Assembly (NCBI GenBank): GCA_947561395.2
Contig: OX387193.1
Span: 12,648,001-12,712,000, forward strand
Length of the DNA: 64,000 nt
Source of the DNA: Buxus sempervirens
Lineage: Eukaryota; Streptophyta; Magnoliopsida; Buxales; Buxaceae
Reading direction: 5' to 3'
In this document: positions 47,272-60,200 of the stretch, in pieces
Position numbering within the stretch: the stretch's first letter is position 1
Layout of the letters: every line of letters begins with the position of its first letter
Notes under the pieces: generated by a model
Database searches by the model: none
What the model was told of the DNA's origin: nothing
What the model saw: only the letters and a program-made list of their open reading frames with translations
Program-made: the position numbers and the translations under genes

Positions 47272-47600
47272 GTTGAGTTGTCAACATAATGTTGGGACCT
47301 TTGATACACGTAGTTGTATCTTCACTTATAAGCTTGCTTAAGCTTTTAGACCCAATAATGTATAATATGATATCACACAGGATGACTTGTGTTCAAATCC
47401 TAGGGGCAAGTTTGCCTTTGCATTTGTTTGTTTATTTGTATCCAGGGTGTATATGCCTCGTCCTCCCTGCGTATGTTCCTACGTGAAGTTGCACGTGCAG
47501 AGAGTGTTGAGTTGTTGTATGTTGGGCTCTTTGATATACGTAATTACAATTTCACATATAAGCTTAAGCTTGTAGGTGCAACGGTTGTCTGACTAGCTCG
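47272..47600 (+). mobile_element. Degraded TRIM-like element
   Basis: Direct repeats of about 75 bp begin TGTTGAGTTGT at 47272 and 47504, and both contain TTTGATA-ACGTA and TATAAGCTTAAGCTT-like motifs. A PBS-like TGATATCACA (about 47368) follows the first repeat. The internal part is only about 130 bp. Borders are uncertain. Confidence 0.5.
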
Positions 47601-48311
47601 AATATGGGAGATCCTGCCATTTACAAAAGCAATTGCATATATAGATCTGTTGTTTTGCTTCCACATGATACAACTTACCCACTTAACAGCTACAGCTCAA
47701 CTTTCTGATGTCTTAATTGTTCAATCCACCTCAACACTAGCTTCAACATGAATTACACCAAGCACTGGTTCTCTCAACCTAGTCCTTACATTTATTATAT
47801 GAGAATTTTCTTTGAAACCCTTTATTTTTCATGATTTTTTCTCTGACCTATCAACCAGGCTATGTGGGTTGAAGCACTTTGGTCATGGATTTGATCCTGC
47901 TCTGTGACCTATGCAACAACCAGGCTATGTGGGCTGAGGCACTTTGGTCATGGGTTTGATCCTGCTCGGTGACTTGATTGAAACCAGCCAAGACATGAAT
48001 GGAAGGAACTAACAATCTTACAATATTAAATTTTAATTAGCCGTCTAATTGCGTAATTAGCATTTAAGCACTTAAAACCACAAACAACACAAGCATGAAT
48101 CAAAAACGTTTTTATTCTTCTAAGTCAAAATATATATATATGTGAGTACAATAAAGCAGTCATATCCAATATCTATTCAAACCGTCCTCATCCTCTCCCA
48201 AATGAAGCTCAAAAGTCACAGAAGGAGGGAAAAAGGAAAAAAGAATACACAAATAATGATCTAAATCTACAAGTAATACAGTAAAAGCTCCAAAAGAAAT
48301 GACCATTTATT
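47601..48311. other. Intergenic, AGP 3' side
   Basis: Contains a short diverged direct repeat (CCAGGCTATGTGGG...TTGAAGCACTTTGGTCATGG at about 47856 and 47920). No gene. The part adjoining 48311 is the presumed 3' UTR of the arabinogalactan gene. Confidence 0.4.
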
Positions 48312-49040
48312 CTACACCAAGAGTGCAATTCCACCAAACAATGAGAGCAATGCCATGCTAACTCCATGTGCAAATGCACTTGAGGAGGCCGGGGTGGAGA
48401 CAGATGGAGATTCAGCCAAGGATGGTGATTGAGATAGAGGGGACCCAGAAGCGGCTGCCTCTGTTGGAGCTGAGGAGGGTGCAGATGGAGAAGATGGGCT
48501 TATGGATGGCCCGGGGGACATTGTTGGTGTGACCATAGATACAGGAGGAGCTGCCATTGGTGGCGATGAGACAGGTGGCGGCGGCGTTGCTGGAGGAGGA
48601 GACATAACACTTGGTGGAGGAGCTGAGACTGCCACAGGTGGTGGAGTGGCAGACATCACTGGTGGTGGGGTGGCAGCAGTAGGAGGAGGATTTGCTGTAG
48701 CTGGTGGTGGCGTTGTCATCGATGGGGGTGGGTTCGTGGAAGCTGCTGGTGGAGAAGGAGGTGCTGTAGCTTGTGGTGGCGTTGTCATCGATGGGGGTGG
48801 GTTTGTGGAAGCTGCTGGTGGAGAAGGAGGTGCTGTAGCTTGTGGTGGCGTTGTCATCGATGGGGGTGGGTTCGTGGAAGCTGCTGGTGGAGAAGGAGGT
48901 GCTGTAGCTTGTGGTGGCGTTGTCATCGATGGGGTTGGGTTCGTGGAAGCTGCTGGTGGAGAAGGAGGTGCTTGAGCAACGCATGAAGCAAGGAAAGAAA
49001 GCGTCACAGCTAGAGAGAGCATGGCGCATTTAGGGGCCAT
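48312..49040 (-). CDS. Classical arabinogalactan protein, GPI-anchored
   Basis: A single exon of 242 residues. Residues 1-23 form a signal peptide ending ASCVAQ. The mature region is rich in Pro, Ala, Ser and Thr, with AP, SP and TP dipeptides that direct hydroxyproline O-glycosylation. It starts with four tandem 23-residue units (APPSPPAASTNPPPSMTTPP plus QAT) and continues with PPP-rich and ASPT-rich stretches. There is no folded domain. The last ~22 residues (SSAFAHGVSMALLSLFGGIA) fit a GPI-attachment signal after a small-residue cleavage site. It should be an extracellular proteoglycan core at the plasma membrane and wall. A start upstream is excluded by lack of in-frame ATG; MAPKCAML begins a normal signal sequence. 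The PPP runs also resemble extensin-like chimeras, but no YXY or SPPPP motif dominates. Confidence 0.93.
   Translation of the reverse strand: MAPKCAMLSLAVTLSFLASCVAQAPPSPPAASTNPTPSMTTPPQATAPPSPPAASTNPPPSMTTPPQATAPPSPPAASTNPPPSMTTPPQATAPPSPPAASTNPPPSMTTPPPATANPPPTAATPPPVMSATPPPVAVSAPPPSVMSPPPATPPPPVSSPPMAAPPVSMVTPTMSPGPSISPSSPSAPSSAPTEAAASGSPLSQSPSLAESPSVSTPASSSAFAHGVSMALLSLFGGIALLV
48694..48969 (-). repeat. Four 69-bp tandem repeats in the AGP coding region
   Basis: Unit starts are at 48694, 48763, 48832 and 48901 with exact 69-bp spacing and one or two differences per unit. The frame is preserved, so copy number could vary without breaking the protein. Confidence 0.95.
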
Positions 49041-49156
49041 GACTCTTGATGCAATGAGAGATGGAGAGAAGAATGTATAGAGAGAATTAGAGTCGAGACC
49101 AGAGAAATATATGAGTTTCTGAGTCTCTGGGGAAGATGTGGGAGTGAGGTGAGGAT

Positions 49157-49165
49157 ATTATATAG
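49157..49165 (-). promoter_or_regulatory. TATA box of the arabinogalactan gene
   Basis: On the minus strand CTATATAAT, 117-125 bp upstream of the ATG at 49040. Confidence 0.65.
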
Positions 49166-50003
49166 ATGGTAAAGGAGAGGTGAGTGAAGGGTGATGGGTA
49201 AGAGCCAGCCTTGCAACAAACAGGTTGATGTTTGGAATAGAAAAGTAGAAAAGCTTAAGGAGCAATTATTTCATAAAACATTTTCAAGGAAAAGTTATGT
49301 GCAAACAGAGTTAAGTGTTAATGATCGTCTACAACGTAAATTCACTTTACAGCATATACAACAAGATACAGTGATGTAAAGCCTATGAATTATATATTTT
49401 GGCGGGCTCTACATTAATGTGTCTTCCTGTATATACTGTAAATGGGATTTACGTTACAGACTATATGCAATCATGTAAACATAATAATTTTAGAACCTCC
49501 TCAGCCTTTCCCAGAAGAAAAAGTTAATTTGTACTCAATTTCTCACTCTTGCTCTGTGATGTTTATGAGCCTTGTGACCTCTACATCTAACGGTTTAAGA
49601 TGGTATACATACTCAGCAATGATTGTTTCAGGTTAGACATGGCAGGGGACTACGGAATTTCTAGACCTTAATTAACCCCACCATATAAGAAACCACCCCC
49701 TATAAAACCCACTTCTGTACATGAGTACATTAAGGGTTTGAATAAACTACTATGGATGTACTACAGATAAAATGTATATTTAAAGGAAAACATATAATTT
49801 TTCATTATACTAGTAAACATTCTTTTATAAATAGAACATGTAAAATCAATGTATAATTAAATGGCTCAGCCAATTAGGAGAATAATATATAGATTACCCA
49901 TTTAATCACCCCAATTACCATCTATGCACAAATTGATGCTTTAACATGATAAGAGGAAAATGAAAATTTTTTGAAAGAGCTTAGTCTTAAGGCATCAGAG
50001 TTA
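49166..50003. other. Intergenic, upstream of AGP
   Basis: No gene. Contains the distal AGP promoter and AT-rich sequence. Confidence 0.4.
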
Positions 50004-50285
50004 GGCCCTGTTTGCGACAGCTTCTTAAGAGTCAAAAAAAAAGCCTTAAAATTTTTGAAAGAGCTTTCTATTAAAGCTTGGGCAGTTGGGCATTTGATGA
50101 TACTTATTAAAGGTATTTTGGGTAGAAGGGCATCATCAAGAGATCCATTTTAAGGAAGTTGGAGTGGGGCTGTTTTCTAGAAATTGCGTTATTGAGAAGA
50201 CAAGAGTGTCCATCGAACCCATAATTACATCTAAGAAGAAATCATTAAGGCCCTTTCATTTACGGAAACCAAGCCAAACAGGCCT
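50004..50285. mobile_element. Tourist/PIF-like MITE, TSD TTA
   Basis: TTA (50001-50003, 50286-50288) flanks the ends GGCCCTGTTTGCG and, from the right, AGGCCTGTTTGGC. 282 bp, no coding capacity. Confidence 0.65.
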
Positions 50286-50288
50286 TTA

Positions 50289-51798
50289 GTAGTACAAAGG
50301 TTATGATTTATGATTATTTATTTCCCTTCTCTTTGTGAAGAAAGAAGTCCGGGGGTCGGTGCCGAACAGTTCGGCCGTTGGTGCCTCATTCCACGAAACC
50401 CAAAAGGACTAAGACATTTAAATTATGCATCTAACATCCATCATTCTTAATGGACCCTACTTTTTTTAGTTAATTAAAGGACCCACCAATCCAACGGCCA
50501 AGATTCGGGAAACATTGAGGGTCCATCGATGACGATGATGATCACGAGAGAGAAGGGTGTGTATTAGGTTCTTGGCTGGGGCCAATTAAGTGGGGCGTCC
50601 TTTTGCCTTGCACATGGGGTGTGTGAAACGTAATGTTCACCCTTTGGAAGGTCACGTCCTTACGCGTAAACGTAAATCCATCCCACCAAACCTTGTGACT
50701 GCAATTCTACTGCAACCAAGAGCCATGAATTCACTCACGAGCAATACGAGTCTAGGGACATAGCCTAATGGCCTGTCAAATAGAAATTTACATTTACCTC
50801 TCTTCTGGCTTCTACCAACTACACAATATCTCTCCTGAGGTTTCTGAGATGACACTTACCTCTCTTTTATTTTTATTGTCCGCTTCATATCCCTCCTTTT
50901 TATACAAATTTTATTAAAATCTGAATATATTTTGACGAATTTACCCTTATTTAAATACAAAAAAGTGTAACATTTTGAGGTTTTTTTTTATAATAATAAA
51001 TAATTTTTAAAAGTTAAAAAGTCTTAACAATCAATTCAAAAATAATGGGTGATTTTATTATTTAAAATTCTGAATTTTTCTTATTTTAAATACAAATTTT
51101 ATAAGGGGCAAAATAATCAAATTATATTTTATAAGTCTAACAAGACAAGAAAGATAAGTATCATTCTAGAAATCTCAAGGGAGGTATCTATAGTTATCAA
51201 AAACCATAAGGGAGGTCAATGTAATTTACTCCCTATTAAATTACCAAAGCTTCTATCTGCTGGCTATGTCCTTGTCAATAAATACACGAGAGACTTGGAA
51301 ATGTTTAATGTTCACATCTCCTATTCTTAAAATACAAGAAAATTTTGCACTTCAAAATTGAGTGGAAGTGAACTGACCACTTCATCATTAAGCCATAGAT
51401 TTATAAAATGAAAAGATTTTTCAATTTGGGTATGTTAGTAAACAACCCGGAATTTAATATTTAGAGGTTTTGTTTGTTTTTGTTTTTTTTTTTTTCATAA
51501 TATCTTATTGCCCACCTATTAAGGCATTATTAGTATTGTAAGTATGCAATTGAAAATGGGATATCAAAAATTTTTTGGGACCTATAAGGGCTTAACTATT
51601 GTTGAAGGGTATTTTTTTAAAAAGTTAAAAAGCAAAAAGACCACAATATAGAAATATAGGATATGAAATGTATACCCATTCTCAAAGACACCATTTTATA
51701 AAGCTAGGACCCTATTTTTTTTGTTGATATTTTATACCTAAAACATCCTTTAGAAATATGGGAAAGTATTATGTATTTCATTGTTTTAGTGGAATCAA
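50289..51798. other. Intergenic
   Basis: AT-rich, no gene supported. The open frame at 51049-51330 has no recognisable product. Confidence 0.4.
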
Positions 51799-52058
51799 TA
51801 GAACATCAATCCTACCAAAAGCTTAAGTTGATAGTAGTGGTGAACTTATATATTTAATTATATTCCTATCACTTCTTGTCACATGTGGGCTAGACTCAAA
51901 CCCATTTTATGGTTGAAAAATCAACGGGTAGAATGGAGGTTTGAACCCAAGACCTCGACGTTAGCTTAAGACTCCAATACCACATAGAACACTAATACTA
52001 CCAAAAGCTTAAGCTGATAGTAGGAGTGAATTACATATATTTAATTATATTCCTAACA
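51799..52058 (-). mobile_element. TRIM-like element, reverse orientation
   Basis: Direct repeats of 73-74 bp (51799-51871; 51985-52058) read in reverse start TGTTAGGAATATAATTAAAT and contain TATCAGCTTAAGCTTTTGG. Next to the right repeat, the reverse strand reads TGGTATTGGAGTCTTAAGC, close to an initiator-tRNA primer site. Total 260 bp. Confidence 0.6.
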
Positions 52059-52383
52059 AAATCTTCTCATCTTCTCTACCTTGGATGTAGGATTCAAGTC
52101 GAACCATATAGTAGAGTCTATGCTTGCTTTATTATCACTATCTTTTTTTGGCTATGTTTTCTCATAGAATTAGGCGTCGTATGCTAACATACAATATGTT
52201 CATGCCATCCGTGTTTAGTTCGGATTGAAATTAAATTCTAAACAGGGGACTTGAAGTGATGATGGCCTGGGACTCTACTCCAAAATTAGATGAGACTGAT
52301 TGAGAAGGTGAAAGGATTGAGATTTTCATGACATATGGAGCATCAACATCTTCCAATTTTCAGTCGACGTAGCAACAACATTA
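52059..52383. other. Spacer between two TRIMs
   Basis: No feature seen. Confidence 0.5.
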
Positions 52384-52749
52384 TATCATAGGTCTCTGTC
52401 CTACATTGGATAGGAAAAGGGAGATCTTGGGCCATATAAGGGTGGGTAAGCAACATCACCTAATAGCTTAAGCTTTTGGGTCGAATGGCAAACGCTCAAC
52501 CCGTGACAAGTGGTATCAAAGCGGCCAAATTCCTAATCCAGTTCCACGCCAAGCACTTCAAGAGGAAGCAGGCAAGGTGGTCCAACCGGCTTCGAGGGCA
52601 AAGCCGGATTCGGGTGGGGCAGAATGTCACGGTTCTCCGTCCCACATCAGATAGGAAAAGGGAGATCTTGGGCCATATAAGGGCGGGTAGGCAGCATCAC
52701 CTAATAGCTTAAACTTTTGGGTTGAATGGCAAGGGCCCAGCTCGTGACA
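52384..52749 (+). mobile_element. TRIM retrotransposon, complete
   Basis: Two 125-bp LTRs (52384-52508 and 52625-52749); the second begins TGTCACGGTTCTCCGTCC and ends CTCGTGACA. PBS TGGTATCAAAGC starts at 52511 (initiator tRNA-Met type). A polypurine-like CGGGTGGGGCAGAA precedes the 3' LTR. ATTA flanks both sides (52380-52383, 52750-52753). The internal part is 116 bp. The first two bases of the 5' LTR are mutated (TA instead of TG). Confidence 0.85.
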
Positions 52750-52753
52750 ATTA

Positions 52754-54233
52754 GCATGCTTTCCACTAGAAAACAGGCAAAAGCAATAAACCAAACTTTA
52801 TGTTATCAACCCAAGCCTTTTTCAACTAAAGGGCCTTAGGCCAAGTCCACTAGGTTAATGGGCCGTACAAATAAAGAAAAAAAATTTGAAAAACCAAGTT
52901 TTCAAATCAAGTTAGTTATCAAATTCTATTGTGATATTCTAATATTCTTCTTTAATTAAGTATAAAGTACAAAAACCACCCTTCATGCTTTGGTAAAGTT
53001 TCAAATATCACACTTTTAAATTTAAAAATTAAAAACATTTAAAAAAAAAACACTCACCATCCTTCTTGTTTTGCTTATTACATCGCATTAATTGATAGTT
53101 TAGAGCTTCAGCCAAATTTGTCGAATTTTCACTAATGGAAACTATTTTAGCTTTATAATGTTAATTTCTAACTAAATATCATGCTTTTACCTACCTAAAA
53201 AATCTTCAAATATCTAAATTTATGAAGGAAATAATTCAACCCTGAAATAATATAAAGCTCAAACCTCATTAGACTTTGTTCTTACAATTTTTCGTACAAA
53301 ATTCTATATAATTTTTATACTTATCTACATTTGAGATCTTTTTCTGCAAATAAAAAAATACAAACAAAAAACAAAGAAATTTTAAAATGAAAAGAAGTAG
53401 TAAAATGCTTTCTGATGCATATTAAATCATTAATTCCTGAATTCATATATGCATGAAATATTTGTTCTAGATTAAGTTAAGCTTTCACATGCCACGTCGA
53501 AGACTAGCCCTAATTATCTAGCCGCTTTATAAAATCAGGCTAGGCAAGCTCTCATGATTAAAACGATCCGAGCTTAAAACATCACCCCTTGTTTTCAGTA
53601 AAACTAATGTGTTACTTGGTTCACCATGCCCATACATATTACCAAGGCATTTTAATTAAGCCTATAGGTAGGTTGTCCCTTTCATGACTCAAACCTAAGA
53701 CATAGTGGTTTGCTCTAATATCATATGTTACGTGCATAACTTTGATATCATTTGTGAAGTGCCTCATCGTTGCTTCAAAATCCTCAAGGCTTATAAAAAA
53801 ACTTAGTTAAACACTTAACAACTAGGACCGTAACACCTAACTTCTACAGAAATCAAACTGGTTCATATTCGACAATTTTAGGTTTACTAGTTTAAAAATT
53901 AAACAAACGATTTCTGCTTCTTTTGGATTGACAATAATAACGTATTTGAAATTAATTTGAGAAAACAAAAAAAATAATGATCTCTTTGCATGTATATCCT
54001 TACATTATGAAATATTTGCATCTTTATCCTCTTGTATCTAATATTTATATTAGAACCCTCCATGTTGCATAATTGTTACAATCCTACTCTCCAAGTTAAA
54101 GTCTGTTAACTTTGTTGGTTATTTTTATAAAATGATTAAGATGACCTTCTATAACTTAAAAATATTTGAATTTATCCTCCTATATTATGTTATATTTTCA
54201 TTTATATCCTTGTATTATTATATTTATTACATA
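52754..54233. other. Intergenic, AT-rich
   Basis: No gene. The 3' part (54000-54233) is the AT-rich insertion site of the Helitron. Confidence 0.4.
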
Positions 54234-57200
54234 TCTATACATTAAGCGAAACGGGGGTGGCGTTTGACGTGTCACCCCCGCGTTGCTTCGGAGGCTCGGG
54301 ACAGGTTCGTATGCTTCGGCATGCCCAAACCACTCTTCCCGAGCCTCTAACCCCTTGGTCTTTACCACGTCACCCCGCCACCGCCCTAATCGAAGAAAGC
54401 TCCAGAACGCTGTTCTTCGATTTTTCCACGAAGAAAGCTCTAGAACGCTCCGAAACCCTATCGTTTCCTTCCCATTCGCTTCGTGAAGCTTCCCGACGCT
54501 TCTCTCTGTCTGTATCTCTCCCTCTCTAATCTTCTCCCTGCCATCGAAAGCCCAAGAGCTGCCAATCCGCATTCTCTCTCTAGCATTTTTGTCCGGCGCT
54601 TCGTCTTCTCCGAATTCATGGGTCTGGAATCGAGGGGTCCCTTATCCTTTGCTTCATTTCTCTCCATCTCACGAAATAATGAATTCGTTTTTTTTTTCCG
54701 AACTGTAACATCTCCGATGCTTCGAATGCCCTCCTCCGATGTTCTGCAACCTCTTAACACCCTCTACCAAATTCATATCAGCCGTTCTCCTCGATAACAA
54801 GGCGGAGAATAAAGACGGAGGAAGTGTTGTCCTGATGGAGCTGTGGTGCGTGGTGAAGTGAAGAACAAGAGGAACCGATTGTTCTCCCATCCAATAAGAT
54901 GGTCCCTGTTATGACAGAAGCTTTCGAAACATCACCCTTAGGCCTTCAAACACGACACCACCCAGCACTACGGATAGTTGCAATTTCGCCGGTACCAAGT
55001 AAGCCCCTTCGTCCTCTCTCTCGCTTTCTCTTTTTAGCTCTCTAACACTTCTGCTTTTTAAAGTTTTTTCTGCTGTTAAAAGTTTTAATCTTTGTGATGA
55101 TATGAATAGATATTTCTGTTTAGATTCTGTTGAATGGTCCACATTGCAAAACCCCTTCGTCCTCTTTTTCTCTCTCTAACGTTTTAGTCCTTCAAAGTTT
55201 CTTTCATGTTTCAATCTGCCGCTGTAAGTTCCTGAAATGAAATTTTTTAGCCCGATGTTTTGTCTTCTCCAAGCTCACTGAGTCTGAAATCGAGGGGTCT
55301 CATTCCTTTGCTATTGCAGTGAGAACAGAGGCTGGTAAATGCAAGCAGAAATTTGATCTCGAGGAGTTTTCTTCTTCGTAAAGCGGATTGCTGCTATTGA
55401 TGTTTGAGTAGGTAAAGTTTTCTTCCCCTTTCGTGTGTGAAATTTATGTTTTGCAAGTTTTGTTCTTCTACTCTTCAATTGCAAACTATTACTATTATTA
55501 TTATTTTTCAAATGGGAACTGTAACGTCTATCGACTACTATGCTTTGAAACCCCCTCCGATGCTCTGCTACCTTTTTCGAAATTAGTTTCCATTACCAAA
55601 CAGATAATAGCTCTCTTTGCCGGCACTAGAGTCTCTCTATCTCTCTCTTTCTCTCTCTCCTGCCTGCCACCTCCCTCCGTCCCTCCTCTCTCCCCATCCA
55701 CCACTTTTGGTGAGAAATTCAGCTTCAGAAGATCAAGCGTTCAAAGAGAACAGCCACTGTTGGTGAGAAAATTCTCTATCTTCTGATTTGTTTATTATTT
55801 TATTATGCCTTTCTTTAAGATTCAATTTTGACTGATATTTTATTTTGTTTATTCTTCTTTCCTGTAGGGTTTAGGACTTTTAAATTCAGTGTTACTGTTA
55901 AGTCTTTTCGAAAGGGTAGCGAGTACAGACTACAGAGTCATGGAAATAAAAGTGGTATTGAATTATTGTAGTACCTTTTTCCATTTTAAATATGTTTTTT
56001 TAATTATCTTCCATAAAACTGTAATATGTGAATCTTACAATTGATTAAGGATCATATTACGGGTTACCAGTTTTTGGGTTCCTCCGCGCTTGAGGATTGA
56101 ATCTTATATTGTGAATCTTATCAGACTTCGTATGGCAGCATGCAATGAGATTTGAATTGGTCGACAATATGTGTGTGGTCTTCGTAATTTTCCATTTTAG
56201 GTATTTTCAACGTACATATGTTTTATGTACAGTTTATGTACTCAATGTTTTGATTAAGTGATGTGTTTCATGTGTTCCTCTTATTCTGTTTTATTTCACT
56301 TACTCTTTTTTCCTTTTAATTACATGTTTGTGTTTCATGGTCAGTCTAATTTTTATTTGTATTCTTATCTTGACCCTTATTCTTTTTGTATCTAAGATAT
56401 GCGTTGGAGAAGGCATTCAATGGGTTATTATTTGATTATGTTGTATTGTCGGTAATGGCGGTGGTGGGGCTCTAACTTCAAATTTCTTATTCGTTAAGTC
56501 TTCTAAGTTTACTCTAAAGCATCCACTCTGTATTCATTAATTATTTCTCATTGTACTTTTCTTTATGCTTTTAGTGTACTTTATGCTGTATTTCGTTATG
56601 TATAGATTCACACTATTTTTTTTTCCATTTCAGCCCTTCTTTGGTTTTGCTTGAATCAAAGGATTCCAAATCCCAATTTAGTGTACTATAAACCATGTGC
56701 TTTGCACTCATTAACAAATTATTTTTTTTCTAAAATTTGTATCTTTATTCAGGCGACAGACTTTAGTTGTTTCTTCTAATAGAACGGTTGCTGGCAGCGC
56801 TACATCCTTGCATTCAATGGCAAAAAGTGTTAACGTTAAAGGTTTGTATTCAAGGGAGTTGCAGCTTAGGTGAGCGGTCGATTGCTAAGACATTATACAC
56901 AAAGCAAACAGAGCCTAAAGGAAATTTTCTGCATCAATGATGATGTGAACATTTTATTTAACATTGTAACAGCTTTTTGTTTAATTCTTTTTACTTTTAA
57001 TTTTTTACTTTTTTTCCCACGAATATATACACAAGCCAATGTTATCTGACGAGGGATAGAGAATGTTGTATGATCCAGGCTTATACAATACACATGAAGA
57101 AGAAGAAGAAGAAAAGGTGAGTATCGCTTCCCTTCTTTCGTCCATTAATTTAGCTTGCGCTCTCCTAATTTATGAATGAAATACTTTATTTTACTAAAAT

Positions 57201-60200
57201 ATAAATTAGTTTTTATCTTTCTTTTGTTTTCCCCTTTTTTTTTAATGGTTTCTTGGATTTTGTCAAGCAAATGTGACACTCTCATGTTCAATTTACATTA
57301 ATATCTTTACTCATGTACACAACTACATGAATGTGCATACACAAGTTCTCTTAACCCCCCATGCTCTGTTACTCTTTTCTGTGGTAGAACTTTCTTTCCT
57401 ATGCAATTAGTCGCCTAATCAGTCTCTTTACCCATTCTTTGGAACTAAAGCTAGACGAAAGATTTAGCTCCAAAACAGGTAACACATTTCGCCTTCTTCC
57501 AATCTGCAACAAACGTTTAACAAAGTCAGGATAGTTTCCTCCAATCTGAAAATCCTAATTTTGTCTATTTATTTCTTCTTTCATATGTCCAATTTGTTTT
57601 GTAGAAGATTGCTTTCCTTCCATTATTTGCAAAACCCATTTACCATGTAAGTTCAAACCTAACCTTATTTCTTTTTTAAAACAATGGTATACTTTTTTTT
57701 TTAGTGGAACAGATGCTTTTGTTGGTGTCTTTGCTCTATTTGTTTGATTCTGCAGATTATTGTGATGGAAAAAATAAGATGTGTGTTTGAATAAGGGACC
57801 TCTCTGTCTTTTTCTATGTTGGCTTTCTTAAATTTCTGAAGTTTCTGGAAATTTTTGGAGTAGTTTTTACCTAAAGGATAGGCTGTAGAGAATGAGTAAT
57901 GAGTTTTGACATGCGGATGGTGGAGCTTTGAATTTTTTCTTCTCCTGAATGGGTTTGACTGCATTGGTCGTGTTAGAGTGAATATAAAGAGTAGGTTGAT
58001 TTCATAATTGCCACTTGAGACATCATTTTATACTCTTTGCATGGCATTTATAGTCATAAAAGCACTTTGATGAATCCATCAATGCCAGCTTCTATAGAAT
58101 TGAAAGTACTGATTACAATAATAATTGGAAAGCATGTTTCATATTTTAATTTTGTATTGTAGCTTCAAAAACTTTCATTTATTTTCTTTGCACTTCTGGT
58201 GGTTTATCTCATACGAAAATTGTAGGGTTTATCTTAACTTGGTATAATTTCTGGGTTTTCCTTATGGGGGGATATGGAGATAAATGGAATTTTTTGACCT
58301 AGATGTTCTACTACCTTTCAATGGTTTTAGGTTTCAAACCTCTTATTACTGAGCCAACATATGCAATCATTTGTTAACCCCAATGATAACGATCCTAGGT
58401 TTTTTTTCCCTCCCTCTCTCTATAAGATAATACTACCAGTGGTTATCAAATCATAGTGTTTATATTGTTTTTTTTTCTGAGGTAATAATTTCCTATCGAT
58501 ATCATAGTGCTTCTGTTAAAAAATTTTAGGACTCAAATTCATTACAAATAATTTTCAGAACTTACAAGTTCACGATATCTTTGAATTATAATTCCTCTAT
58601 TTTGTCTTAACCTCAACTAAGCTCCTTTCTGATTTCTATTGTTTGGAGATGTGCTTTCTATATTATTTTTATTCAAATGCTTTTCTTCAACCCTTGACTT
58701 ATTAACGGGAGATATTAGAAATTTGAGATGGCAGTTCAAGTAGTAGATAATTGGATCAAAAGACAGATGGAAAAAGTCAAAATAAGCTTTTTCTTGCTAT
58801 GGCATGACTTTGCCAATGAGAAGCTCCAGAATACTGGTCCCTTCTTTCCCCATGTATACTGAAATTCTTTATCTTCTTTATCATAATCTGAAACCCTCTC
58901 CTCATTCTGTTTCCCTTGCGACATTGATATGGTTTGCTGGACCCGTCTCAGTTATTAAGAGTCCCACTTAACATCATTGAATATTGTAGTAGCCTACTTT
59001 GTTGGTGAGAGTAAGCTTTGGGAGTCTTCTTCATCTTTCCTTGGGGACTGCTTCATCATTGATTACCATTTTAAATTATATCCTTGCAACCAAGAAAGAA
59101 AAGGAAATGAAAAAGATGACAAGAAAAAATTAAAGAAAAAGAAAAGGAAAGAATATGACAAGGGCATCACTGAGTCAAAAGAGACTAATAGGGATCTTCA
59201 TGGTTGTCATGGAACATGACAAAATTTTATTAATAAGCATTAATTTAACTTCGAGACCATTGCACTAGATCCAAAAACGATATAGCAAGAATTAGATAAT
59301 AATAAGCACACATGCATGAGAAATTTAGCTCCCACATTTTAATACAACATGTGTTATAAGGCATGTGAGTTCGTTTCAAAAACCTTGATTGCACAATCAC
59401 AAGCCATCAAATTTCATTCGAAGACTTTGATACACTGATTTCTATTAGATTTTAAGATTCAAAACAAGGTTGTCAAGACTTTGCTCTCGGATCCAAGGTT
59501 CAATATACCCGGCAACCGACTCTTCTTTGTTTTATTAACTGATGCTTTATAATTTTCTATGTTTTCTGTTTGGCATGGATCCTTTTTTAACCCCACTTAA
59601 AGTACCAGAAACTTGATTCCAGTTTCAGTCAAATCTCTGATGTGGCTGTTTTTGTGTTTCTCATTGACGTGCATCGGTCGCTATGTTGTTTTGAAACCAT
59701 AGTTCTCTTTCAGACTAATTTTCTACAGTAATTTATCCACTCATTATATGGCTTTTCTGTTACATGACAACATTAAATACCAGCGAAAGTCAAATTTTAT
59801 GTATGAACCTCTTTAATCTTTCCTTCATTTTGTAGGATCACGCTGATATCAACGATTGTGGTGACATGAAGTTGTTGAAGGGAAGCTATTTATACAAATT
59901 GCTGTCGGAAAGTTTCAATCTGCGAGAGAAAAAAAGAAAAACTAAACTTTTGAGAAGCTGCATACCTTTTCTTTACATGCCATTGTACACTATTTCCTGC
60001 TTCGTGTATGGCATGTATATTATTTCCCATTTCTTATGATAGTTTTAATAAATTACTTTTGTGCAAACACATATCAAAGCTTATTGTACTGAACAGGGTA
60101 TGTTTTGTGTATTTGTTACTTAAATAACTTCATGCCGCATCTCCTTGAATATACCTGCTTACGTCCGCTACACAATAGATACTCATACAGGTTGAGACAT

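Noticed and set aside
48502..48975. 157-codon glycine-rich plus-strand frame
   Set aside because: Antisense shadow of the arabinogalactan coding region, where Pro codons read as Gly. The minus strand has a signal peptide, GPI tail and TATA box.
54257..54797. Possible host gene inside the Helitron
   Set aside because: Open frames on both strands are short and uncharacterised. The region lies inside the Helitron ends, so captured or UTR-like sequence is more likely than an independent gene.
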